A DNA stretch of 64,000 nucleotides from assembly GCA_016713365.1 (NCBI GenBank), contig JADJPG010000020.1, forward strand, positions 4,183-68,182. Direction: 5' to 3'. Made by a program: the position numbers and the translations under genes. The notes under the pieces are model-generated. The model ran no database searches. It worked only from the letters and a program-made list of their open reading frames with translations, and had not been told where the DNA came from. Below, in pieces: positions 48,446-57,200 of this stretch. This stretch comes from Verrucomicrobiota bacterium. Lineage in GTDB: Bacteria > Verrucomicrobiota > Verrucomicrobiia > Limisphaerales > JADJPG01. Position 1 is the first letter of the stretch, and each line of letters starts with the position of its first letter.

Positions 48446-48721
48446 TTAGCCGCCAGCGATCGCGGGGATGATGCTGATCTCGTCGCCATCCTTCACCGGC
48501 GTGTCCTGGTTCTGGAGGAAACGAATGTCTTCCTCGTTCACATACACGTTCACAAAGCGGCGCACGCCGCCCTGCTCATCGAGCAAACGCTCCTTGATGC
48601 CGGGATAGCGGGTCTGAAGCTCGTTGATGGTGTCGGCAATGGTGCCGGGATTCACCTCGACGAGTTCTTCGTCATTGGTGAGCTTCCGCAAGGGGGTCGG
48701 GATACGTACTTTGGCTGCCAT
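48446..48721 (-). CDS. MoaD/ThiS-family small sulfur-carrier protein
   Basis: The 91-residue ubiquitin-fold protein begins MAAKVRIPTPLRKLTNDEEL and ends DGDEISIIPAIAGG, with the free Gly-Gly needed for adenylation and thiocarboxylation. The centre RFVNVYVNEEDIRFLQNQDT is typical of CysO/MoaD-like carriers. The Gly-Gly is directly C-terminal, so no processing protease is needed. It lies 39 bases after thrC and 35 bases before the NIL gene. The activating E1-like enzyme is not in the window. Confidence 0.92.
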   Translation of the reverse strand: MAAKVRIPTPLRKLTNDEELVEVNPGTIADTINELQTRYPGIKERLLDEQGGVRRFVNVYVNEEDIRFLQNQDTPVKDGDEISIIPAIAGG

Positions 48722-48760
48722 AAAATGTTGTTCGTGTGCGGTTCGCTGTCAGCAGTGGCC

Positions 48761-50032
48761 TCAGGCGTTGACCAGTTGTTTCTCGGCGGCCAGCAACGTC
48801 TCGAATTCGCGCAGGCTCGGCTTGATCTCACGCGGCTGACCGCAGTGGCCGGTGACGGCATCGAGCGTCTTGAGGCCGTTGCCAGTGATGCAGAGAACGG
48901 CAGAATCTTTCGCGGGAATCTTCCCACTGGCAATGAGTTTCTTGGCCACGCCCACGGTGACGCCGCCAGCGGTCTCGGCGAAGATGCCTTCGTTCTCGGC
49001 CAGCAGCTTGATGCCCTCGCGAATTTCGTCGTCGGTCACGTCCTCTGCGTAGCCGTGCGATTCCTTCATCACCTTCAGCGAATAGAAACCATCGGCCGGC
49101 GTGCCGATCGCCAGCGACTTGGCGATGGTGTTCGGCTTGACGGGCTTGAAGAAATCGAGCCCCGCCTTTTGCGCGTGCGAGATCGGATTGCAACCCGTCG
49201 CCTGCGCGCCGTGCATGTGCCACTGGCTTTCGGACACGAGGCCGAGCTTCGACATTTCCTGATATGCCTTGTGAATCTTGGTCAGCAACGAGCCGGACGC
49301 CATCGGCACCACGGTGTGCTGCGGCACGCGCCAGCCGAGCTGTTCCATGATCTCGAAGCCCATGCTCTTGGAACCTTCGGCGTAATACGGACGCATGTTT
49401 ACATTCACGAACGCCCAGCCGTACTTGCCGGCGATCTCAGCGCAGAGACGGTTCACCTCGTCGTAGTGACCCTTGATGCCGATGACCTGCGCGCCGTAGA
49501 TCAGAGAGTTGAGAATCTTGCCCTGCTCCAAATCCGCCGGGATGAAGACGTAGGCCTTGAGACCGGCGGAACCGGCATTCGCGGCGACAGAGTTCGCGAG
49601 ATTGCCAGTGGAAGCGCAGGCGACGGTGGTGAAACCGAGCTCCCGCGCGCGGCTCAATGCGACGCTGACTACGCGATCTTTAAAGGACAGCGTCGGATAA
49701 TTCACCGCGTCGTTCTTGATCCAGAGCTCGCGGATGCCCAGCGCCTTGGCGAGACGATCAGCCTTCACGAGCGGCGTGAAGCCGACCTGGCGGCCCACCG
49801 TCGGCTCGTCTGCGACTGGCAGCAATTCCCGGTAGCGCCACATCGTCTGCGGACGTGACTCAATGGCGGCGCGCGTCAGCGACTTCTTGATGAGCGCGTA
49901 GTCGTAAGCCACCTCCAACGGACCGAAATCGAATTCGCATACGTGCGTGGCGGCGAGAGGATATTCCCGGCCGCACTCGCGGCACTTGAGGGCCTTCATG
50001 AAACCAGCGTTGCTCTGCATACGTTTTTCCAT
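48761..50032 (-). CDS. thrC: Threonine synthase-like PLP enzyme under SAM-riboswitch control
   Basis: The protein resembles threonine synthase, which converts O-phosphohomoserine to threonine. A zinc-ribbon-like start KALKCRECGREYPLAATHVC is followed by VGFTPLVKADRLAKALGI, the PLP-lysine segment NYPTLSFKDRVVSVALSRA, and STGNLANSVAANAGSAGLKA. The phosphate-binding part is VVPMASGSLLTKIHKAY. ATG 50032 or 50020 may be the start; GGA precedes the latter. The leader is a SAM-I riboswitch, so SAM should repress it. Because SAM controls methionine genes, and the next genes are a sulfur carrier and NIL protein, it may use thiocarboxylate sulfur in place of water to give homocysteine. Ordinary threonine synthase remains the default call. 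Confidence 0.85.
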   Translation of the reverse strand: MEKRMQSNAGFMKALKCRECGREYPLAATHVCEFDFGPLEVAYDYALIKKSLTRAAIESRPQTMWRYRELLPVADEPTVGRQVGFTPLVKADRLAKALGIRELWIKNDAVNYPTLSFKDRVVSVALSRARELGFTTVACASTGNLANSVAANAGSAGLKAYVFIPADLEQGKILNSLIYGAQVIGIKGHYDEVNRLCAEIAGKYGWAFVNVNMRPYYAEGSKSMGFEIMEQLGWRVPQHTVVPMASGSLLTKIHKAYQEMSKLGLVSESQWHMHGAQATGCNPISHAQKAGLDFFKPVKPNTIAKSLAIGTPADGFYSLKVMKESHGYAEDVTDDEIREGIKLLAENEGIFAETAGGVTVGVAKKLIASGKIPAKDSAVLCITGNGLKTLDAVTGHCGQPREIKPSLREFETLLAAEKQLVNA

Positions 50033-50072
50033 TTAACAGTTGTTTTTGGGCCTGCCGCCCGATCCGGGCAAC

Positions 50073-50244
50073 AAAAAAACCCCTTCCCATCGGATGAGAA
50101 GAGGTCAGACAACGGCGCGCTCTCTTCCCATCTTTTCCCGAACCGTCGCCGGTCCGAGCTGGAATTGGCACCTGGTCGTTGCAGTCGCACTGCAACCGGT
50201 TGCCGTGGTTTCACAGGGCCAGTCCCTCAACCACTCGCGATGAG
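50073..50244 (-). promoter_or_regulatory. SAM-I riboswitch (S-box) with intrinsic terminator, leader of thrC operon
   Basis: On the minus strand from 50244: CTCATCGCGAGTGG, then TTGAGGGACTGGCCC, TGTGAAACCACGGCAACC, a P3 hairpin, AGGTGCCAATTCCAGC, a P4 hairpin, and GATGGGAAGAG. These are the conserved SAM-I segments in order, with P1 formed by CTCATC and GATGGG (50244-50239 and 50132-50127). About 22 bases on, CCTCTTCTCATC (50104-50093) pairs with GATGGGAAGGGG (50091-50080), followed by seven T: a terminator. Its 5' arm can instead pair with the P1 3' strand (GATGGGAAGAG), giving an antiterminator. SAM binding should therefore stop transcription before the start codon. A 7-bp hairpin, CGTTGAT / ATCAACG, lies just upstream. 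Confidence 0.93.
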
Positions 50245-50346
50245 ATCGTTGATCACTTATCAACGAATGCGGATACATTGATTGCTGCACTTCCAAGTGT
50301 CAAATGGAATTTCCGTCGCCGCGGTTGCCCACCGCCCCAAAATCCT

Positions 50347-51724
50347 TCAGTGCTCTGCGATTGTCACGACCACGCGTTGATAACGCGTCAACGCAGGAAC
50401 GCCGCTGTCGGTGACCATCAACGCCACGTGAATCGTCTCGCCCGCGCGCGCTGACGGCGGCACCACGAACGACGCTTCGGAGGTCGAACTTCCCGCTATC
50501 GGGATGGCCGCGTTCAGCGTTCCTGCTTCCGCGTAGTGAACCCACTCAAACTTCAGCGCATGCTTGTCCGGGTCGCTGGATTCGGCGGCATTCAGGATGA
50601 CTCGCTCACCGGGCTTCGCGGTGCGATGCAACGCTCCGGCGATACGCGGGTGCGGCGGATGATTCGCGCCTGCGAAGTCGTTCACACACCAGTCGAGCCG
50701 CGCGGCGAAGTCGTTCTGTAAATGGACCGCCCAACGCCGCAGTGTGTTGTCGCGATTCGTCGATCCGTTCCAGGCATCAACCTGATTCGCCCAGAAGTAA
50801 GGCTTGCCAGGAAACGTCTCGTTCGCGCCGTAGCGTCCAGCCCACGAGCCCCATTCGGGATGCGCCGGATCGCCTAGGCCGTTCGGCACCAGATAGAGAA
50901 AGCTCGCGGTGTCGCCCTCCTTGCACCAATGCGTTGTATTCGTCGGATACAACGCGCCGAGCGGACCATGTCCGGAGCGCACGTCGCGTTCGATGTCGAA
51001 GCCTCCGGCCTTCGAGGTCAGCGCCGAGAACCGGTGATACCAGCGCAGGCGATTCAGCTCCGGTCGCCATGTATCGATCCAGAATGAGAACGGCGGTTGG
51101 ATGTCCGTCGTGTGAGCGCCGAACGCATTGGCCGAACTCAGCCGGAGCTTGCTCTTGAACGTCGCGTAACCCTCCGGCCCGCGCTCGCGCAGCACTTTGT
51201 CCAGCGCGCTTTAAGTTGTTCGTCGCGCCGCCGTGGTCCGTGCCCCAGTCGGAATACCAAACTGGCCGCGGATCAGGCGCATCGATCGCGGCGATGATCA
51301 GGTTCACGGCCTCGGCTGTGGAATTGTACCCGGCGACGGTTCGCTGGCGAAGAAGCTCGGGCTTCGGGTAACGCGCGTCGTGCTGAATCAGTTTTGGATA
51401 ACACGCACCGTAGGCATCGATCATCCGCCGCACGATGCCGAGACCAGTGCGTTCCGGATTCTTGTTCTCGCCGCGCCGCGCTTCCGGACGATTTGCGATG
51501 ATGCCCTCGACATCCCACTCGTTTGCGTAGAGCAGAAAACGCACAAGCGATTGTTCATCGTCGGGATCGCCGCCCGCGTCGGTTTCAATGAGGATGCGAA
51601 GACGTTCAAGAGCGGCCGGCGAGGAAGATTGAAAATAGGTGGCAGCCGACGGAGGAGGCTCTGATCTCGGAAACCTGTTGGGCTTCCTGGGTAGTTTGAG
51701 CCTCGTCACCTCGGCTCCTACCAA
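50347..51724 (-). CDS. DUF1593 (nucleoside-hydrolase-like) protein, 2-base deletion
   Basis: The N-terminal part has RILIETDAGGDPDDEQSLVR, the Asp-rich calcium/nucleoside-hydrolase-like motif, then VEGIIANRPEARRGEN and PRPVWYSDWGTDHGGATNNL. At 51204-51209 the frame shifts where KRALDK is expected (a GC pair missing from a GCGC run), and the remainder, VLRERGPEGYATFKSKLRLS and WHHRFSALTSK-like YHRF, ends with a beta-sandwich domain (VILNAAESSDPDKHALKFEW, RYQRVVVTIAEH). Restored length is about 459. The usual signal peptide is not evident, and the chosen ATG overlaps the esterase gene by 119 bases, so the true start is uncertain. Probably an exported polysaccharide- or sugar-related protein. 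Confidence 0.72.
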
Positions 51725-52853
51725 GCGAGTGACTGAAGAACGCGTAGAGCTGCTCGTTCGATTCCGCGTTCGGCGAATGTTCCTTCCGGTTCGTCATCGC
51801 GACGCGGTTCGTGACACCGAGCACACTACTCACCTCGACGAGATGATTGAGTGCCTCCCAACGCGAAGGCGGATCTTCCGCGCCGCCGGAGACGAAGAAC
51901 GGCCGTGGTGCAATGAGCGCGTGGAGTTCGTGGAGATCGCGACCTTGTTCGATCATACGCTTGTAGGCTCCGGTGCGCGGATTGGCAGCGGACGGAATCC
52001 CGGCCTTCGGTCGCTTCTCGTTCGCATCGAAGCCGAGATACCACGGCTCCCAGTAGTTCACGTTCGAGCGTGTCTCGTCGAACACGATGCCCGGATCGCT
52101 TACCGCCACGGCCGCGAACTTCTCCCACAACGCCCCGGCGAACATCGCCCACTTGCCGCCATACGAATGCCCAACGACTCCGATGCGCTTCGCGTCCACC
52201 TCGGGCCGGTTGGCCAGGGCGTGCCAGGCGTTGGCGGCGACGTAGGCATGAAACGACAGCGGCTGACATTGCGCCGCGCCGACCTCCGGCTTCCACGCGT
52301 TGCCGCCGGGCGTCCCGATGTTCAGCGTCACGAAGCCGAGACGCGCGAGTTGATAACCGAAGTCGCGAAACTGATTCGTGTTCAGCCCAACGCTCGTCTC
52401 TGGTTCGTAGAACACCACGAGCACCGCGGGGAACGGCCCCTTGCCATCGGGCACCAGCAGCCAGCCTTCACCGGTCTGTTGCGGAGCGATATCCAGTCGC
52501 ACGCGATGTTGGCTGAAGTTCTCGCGCCGGCTCGTTTGGAGAATCTCAACCTTCGGCTTCTCGATGATCGGCGGCCAAGGCCCCATCAGCTCCATCCACT
52601 CGCGACGAATCTCGGCGCGGCGGCGTGACCAATCCTCCGCCGAAAGTGCGCGTGATCCGTCCGTGAAAAGCAGCGGTGAACGATACGCGCCGAATTGATT
52701 CGAGAACGCCGCGGGCGGCTGGAAGAACGGCGCGATGAGCGGCCATGCGCCCGGGTTTGTTGGCTGCGCGGACGCAACGCTCCCGGCAGCGACCAGAATG
52801 CAGAATGCAAACAGCGCCCGGCTACAGCACCACTTCTGTGCCCACGCCTTCAT
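51606..52853 (-). CDS. Exported alpha/beta hydrolase, esterase-like
   Basis: ATG 52853 gives MKAWAQKWCCSRALFAFCIL and VAAGSVASAQ, a signal peptide. The domain resembles acetyl-xylan/glucuronoyl-type esterases (DUF/abhydrolase group): FPAVLVVFYEPETSVGLNTN, the nucleophile elbow GVVGHSYGGKWAMFAGALWE, and a later Asp/Glu region VAVSDPGIVFDET with a terminal His in NRKEHSPNAE. The end after FFSHSLGR is low in similarity and overlaps the DUF1593 gene. About 415 residues. It probably cleaves ester side groups of polysaccharides. Its start overlaps argB by 32 bases. Confidence 0.8.
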   Translation of the reverse strand: MKAWAQKWCCSRALFAFCILVAAGSVASAQPTNPGAWPLIAPFFQPPAAFSNQFGAYRSPLLFTDGSRALSAEDWSRRRAEIRREWMELMGPWPPIIEKPKVEILQTSRRENFSQHRVRLDIAPQQTGEGWLLVPDGKGPFPAVLVVFYEPETSVGLNTNQFRDFGYQLARLGFVTLNIGTPGGNAWKPEVGAAQCQPLSFHAYVAANAWHALANRPEVDAKRIGVVGHSYGGKWAMFAGALWEKFAAVAVSDPGIVFDETRSNVNYWEPWYLGFDANEKRPKAGIPSAANPRTGAYKRMIEQGRDLHELHALIAPRPFFVSGGAEDPPSRWEALNHLVEVSSVLGVTNRVAMTNRKEHSPNAESNEQLYAFFSHSLGRSRGDEAQTTQEAQQVSEIRASSVGCHLFSIFLAGRS

Positions 52854-53697
52854 CAGTGAAGATTTCCAGCAGCACGGCGTGCGGTGTGCGCCCATCGACA
52901 AACGACACCTTCTCCACGCCGGATTTGATTGCCGCCACCGCGCTGTCCACTTTCGGAATCATGCCCTTGTCCACGATGCCCGCCTGCTTGAGGCCCGGCA
53001 CTTCGCTGATCTGCAGATGCGTGATGAGCGTCGCCGGATCCTTCGGATTTCGCATCAAGCCCGGCACGTCGCTCATGAACACCAGCCGCTTCGCGTTCAA
53101 CGCGATGGCCGCGTGCGCGGCGGAGACATCCGCGTTGCAGTTGTAAATCTTTCCATCCTCGCCGCGCGCCGTCGGGCTGATCACGGGAGTGATGCCCTGC
53201 TCGATGCACTCGATGAGCGGCGCGGTGTTTACGCGAATGACCTCGCCGAGATAACCGGCGTCGAGCTTGCCGCCCTCCGGCGTGTCCAGCAGCAGCTTGC
53301 GGCAGGTGAAAATCTCCGTGCCGGCGAAGCCCTTCGCGCGGCCGCCCAGTTCATTGATGAGCTTCACAATCTCGGGATTGATCTCGCGCGACAGCACGCG
53401 ATCCACGATCTCGACCGTGGCCTCGTCCGTTACGCGCTGGCCTTGGACGAAGTTCGCCTTCAAGCCCGCCGCCTCCATCGCGCGAGTGATGGCCTTGCCG
53501 CCGCCGTGAACGACCACCGGGTTGATCTCCACCGCTTCAAGAAAGACGATGTCGCGCGCCACGCCGTTGCGCACCGCCGGGTCCGGCGAATCCATGAACG
53601 ACCCGCCGTATTTCACGACGAACGTCTCGCCGCTGAACTTCTGAATGTAAGGCAGCGCTTCGAGCAGCGTCGCCGCTTTGGAGATCAAGTCTTGCAT
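52822..53697 (-). CDS. argB: Acetylglutamate kinase
   Basis: ArgB phosphorylates N-acetylglutamate, the second step of arginine synthesis. The 291-residue protein begins MQDLISKAATLLEALPYIQK and has the phosphate loop FVVKYGGSFMDSPD, VVVHGGGKAITRAMEAAGL, and the ATP-side NCNADVSAAHAAIALNAKRL. The long N-terminal helix is that of the arginine-sensitive, hexameric type, so feedback inhibition is possible. It is separate from argD/argF. The esterase gene starts inside its 3' end. Confidence 0.96.
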   Translation of the reverse strand: MQDLISKAATLLEALPYIQKFSGETFVVKYGGSFMDSPDPAVRNGVARDIVFLEAVEINPVVVHGGGKAITRAMEAAGLKANFVQGQRVTDEATVEIVDRVLSREINPEIVKLINELGGRAKGFAGTEIFTCRKLLLDTPEGGKLDAGYLGEVIRVNTAPLIECIEQGITPVISPTARGEDGKIYNCNADVSAAHAAIALNAKRLVFMSDVPGLMRNPKDPATLITHLQISEVPGLKQAGIVDKGMIPKVDSAVAAIKSGVEKVSFVDGRTPHAVLLEIFTDEGVGTEVVL

Positions 53698-54216
53698 CGT
53701 GAAGCCACAAGAGAACGGAGGAAGAGCACGGGCGGCAAGTGAATTTCAGTTCGCGCTGCAAAACAAAACGCCGAGAAGGGTCGTGCTCAGTATTTTCCGC
53801 AAACGAGAACATTTGCTTGATAAGAAATCGTTGAAGAAATTCGATTGTGAAGCGCCGGAAGCCCAATTGTTTTAGAGGCTACCTGTGGCGCTGCTATGAA
53901 AAGAAGAGTTGAGGGGGGCGTGTGACGCCGCAACACGTCGCCGAGTAAAGAAAACGGGCGGTGTGGTATTACCTTTGGCCAGGGAGACCACACCGCCCGG
54001 AGGCGCCAGACATTGATGAAGTGTCCGAACCTCGAAACCGTGTCAGAATGTTCTTTTACCTGCAAGAGAGGCATCGGAAGTAAATCTCCGGACAGAACAT
54101 CGGGTGAAATCCCGTCGCATCTGTCTCCCGAGAAGTAGTCTTCTCTCTCCGATTGCGCTCATGACGTGACAGGAGTTCGTTGCTGGGTATTCTCCGGCCG
54201 AACACCGAATCACATC
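53698..54216. other. Long intergenic region with hairpins, no gene seen
   Basis: About 520 bases between argB and the DUF1080/PVC-dehydrogenase gene. It holds a 12-bp inverted repeat (53955-53999) and, near 54080-54150, several short hairpins including CGGG-TGAAAT-CCCG. A 65-residue open frame at 53678-53875 is Arg/Lys-rich without features and is not called. A promoter for the downstream gene is expected here. Confidence 0.45.
53955..53999 (-). terminator. Strong 12-bp hairpin with T-rich tail on the minus strand
   Basis: CGGGCGGTGTGG / CCACACCGCCCG with a 21-base loop. On the minus strand it is followed by TTTTCTTTACTC, terminator-like. The only DNA upstream on that strand is non-coding, so it would end an unannotated transcript or guard argB from read-through. 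Confidence 0.5.
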
Positions 54217-57200
54217 ATGACTGCGACACACTGGCTCCTGCGTCTTCTTCTGCTCAGCGTCATCTCGTCCACCGCCGTCCTCGCCGCGCCGGTGCCGTTG
54301 TGGGACGGCAAATCCTTCGACGGCTGGGAGGGCGAGACGAACAAGGTCTGGCGCATTCGCGACGGCGCGATTGTCGGCGGTTCGTTGGAGGGCAATCCGC
54401 GCAACGAATTCCTCGCGACTCGGAAGTCGTACAAGAACTTTCACCTGCGCTTCGAATACAAGCTCGTCGGCACCGAGGGCTTCGTGAACGGCGGCGTGCA
54501 GTTCCGCAGCAAGCGCATCGCGAATCCGCCCAACGAAATGTCCGGCTACCAGGCGGACATCGGCGCGGGTTTCTCCGGCTGTCTCTACGACGAATCGCGT
54601 CGCAACAAGATGCTCGCGATGGCGGACACGAATCTCGTCGCGCGCGTCGAGAAGCCCGGCGACTGGAACCGCTACGAAGTCATCGCGCGCGGCCCGGAGG
54701 TGCAGCTCATCCTCAACGGCCAGCGCACGGCCACGTGGGTCGAGCGCGCGGAAGGCATCGAAGCGGACGGCGTCATCGCGCTGCAAATCCACGGGGCGTG
54801 CAAAGCCGAGATTGCGTTCCGCAACATCACCATCGAGGAACTCCCGGCTCCAAGCGGCCGCACGCAGGCCGAAGTCTTGCGGCGTTTCGGTGATGGCCAG
54901 CCGGCGCTGCCGATCGCGCCGTTCCCGAACGCGAAGTTCCAGCTCGGTGCGAATGAAACCGTCGTGCTCGTCGGCCAGGAGAACTTCGTGCGCGAACAGA
55001 AGGCTGGCGAACTGGAGGCGCAGCTCGCGTCCGCGCTCGCCGACAAGGCGCCGCGCTTTCGTTCGATGGCGTGGGAAGCGGACACGGTTTACGAGCAGTG
55101 GCGTGATTTGAATTTCGGTCCGTGGGCAGGGCAGATCGAGTCCGCCGGCGCGACGGTGGTCATGGCGCAGTTCGGCCAGATGGAAGCGCTCGATGGTGTC
55201 GGACGGCTCGCGGAGTTTACTGCGGCGTATCACCGGCTGCTCGATCAGTTCGCCACGCGCACGCGCCGGCTCGTGTTGATCGCGCCGATGCCGTTCGAGA
55301 AACCGCTCGCCTCGCACGCGCCCGATCTCACGCAGCGCAACTCAGACGTTGCGGCCTACGCGAATGCCGTACGCGAGATCGCGAAGCAACGCGGCGCGGT
55401 GTTCGTCGATTTGCCCGCGGCGCTCGCAAAGCGCACATCCGGCCGCAGACTTACCGAGAACGGCATTCATCTCACGGCGGACGGCTTGCGCGAAGTCGCC
55501 GCCGCCATCACGCGCAGTCTCGGCGCGGAGGTCAACGCCTCGGCGTCGCTCGAGCCTGTGCGCGCGGCCATCGTGGAGAAGAATCGCCTGTGGTTCGATT
55601 GCTGGCGTCCGGCGAACTGGTCGTTCGTTTACGGCGATCGCATGACGCAGAAGTTCGCGCAAGGCGATGGCAAGGAACCGTCGTTGCGCGAAGCCTTCGA
55701 GCGCCAGAAGCCGCTGGTGGAACAGGCCGACGCTCGCGTTCACGCGCTGGTGCGCGGTCAGCAGCCGAAACCGCTCGCGTTGCCGAAGCTTCCGGTGTCG
55801 CCCGAAGAAGCGAAGGCGCTGTCGCCCGAGGAACAGGCGAAGACGTTCACGCCCGCCGAAGGCTACGAGATCAATTTGTTCGCCTCTGAGCGCGACGGCG
55901 TGGTGAAGCCGACGCAGTTTTCGTGGGACGAGAAGGGCCGGCTCTACGTCGCGTGTTCTCCGACGTATCCACAGACCATCGCGAGCATTCCGCCGGCGGA
56001 TTACATCCTCGTGCTCGAAGACACCGATGGCGACGGGCGCGCAGACAAGTCGTGGAAGTTTGCCGAAGGCCTCACGATGGTGCAGGGCGTCGAGCCAGGC
56101 GCGGGCGGCGTGTATGTCTGTGACTTCGATCAGCTGCTGCACTTCCGCGACACGGACGGCGACGGCAAGGCGGACGAGCGGCGCGTCATCTTCTCCGGCT
56201 TCGGCATTGGCGACACGCATCAGCTCGTGAACAGCGTTTGCCACGGGCCGGATGGCAGCCTGTGGTTCTCGCAAGGCTTGCACGCGATGTCGCGCGTCGA
56301 AACGCCGTTCGGTGTGGCACGACTCGATCGAGCCGCCGTGTGGCGGATGCGTCCGCGCGAGCTGCGGCTCGAAGGTTTCTTCGGCGGCGGCATGGCGGGC
56401 GCGAATTGCTGGGGCGTGGCCTTCGATGATTACGGCCAGGTCTTTCACAAGTCCGGCGATCGGCCGCACGGTTACTGGACGGTGCCCGGCATGGTGCGCG
56501 GCGCGAGCGCGACCGGCAGCAGTTCGACGACAGACGCGAACGTTTCCTACGCGAACTCGCCGGAGCAATATCACTCGGTCGGCCCGCTCTTCGACACGTC
56601 GCCGAAGACGACCGCGATCGACATCATCGGCACGCGCGCGTTGCCGGACGACATCCAGGGCGGCGCGCTCATCGGTGGTTACTTCGGCGGAGTGCTGGAG
56701 GTGCATCGCTTCGAGGACGCCGGCTCGGGCTTCAGGACGAAGCAACTGCCGCGGATCGTGAAATCCTCGAACAGCGCGTTTCGTCCGGTGGACGTCAGTG
56801 TGGGTCCGGACGGTGCAATTTACGCAGCCGATTGGTTCAATCCTGTCATCGGCCATTACCAAGCCAGCTACGCGGACCCGATGCGCGACCGCACGCACGG
56901 CCGCGTCTGGCGCGTGACCGCAAAAGGCCGCGCGCCGATCAAGCAACCGAATCTCGCCGCGATGAAGCCGGCGGAGTTGCTCGAACAACTGCGCTCGCCG
57001 GAGCGCTGGACGCGGTATCAAGCGAAGCGGTTGTTGTTTGATGCGGCGCCAGCGGAGGTATTACCCGCGGCGGATGCGTTTCTATCGAAGGTAACAGGGG
57101 AGACCAAGACCGCCGCCCGAGAACAGTTGCTGGTTGAAGTAGCCGGAGTTTTCGAGGCGCACGAGGCACCGCGCCTTGGCCTGCTCATCTCGTTGGTCAA

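Noticed and set aside
54080..54170. Cobalamin riboswitch
   Set aside because: A GGTGAAATCCCG block is present, but the GCCACTG block is missing and the GCCAGGGAGACC block lies upstream instead of downstream.
55342..57021. Long antisense frame opposite the PVC-dehydrogenase fusion
   Set aside because: Arg/Ala/His-rich translation without domains; the plus-strand gene is certain.
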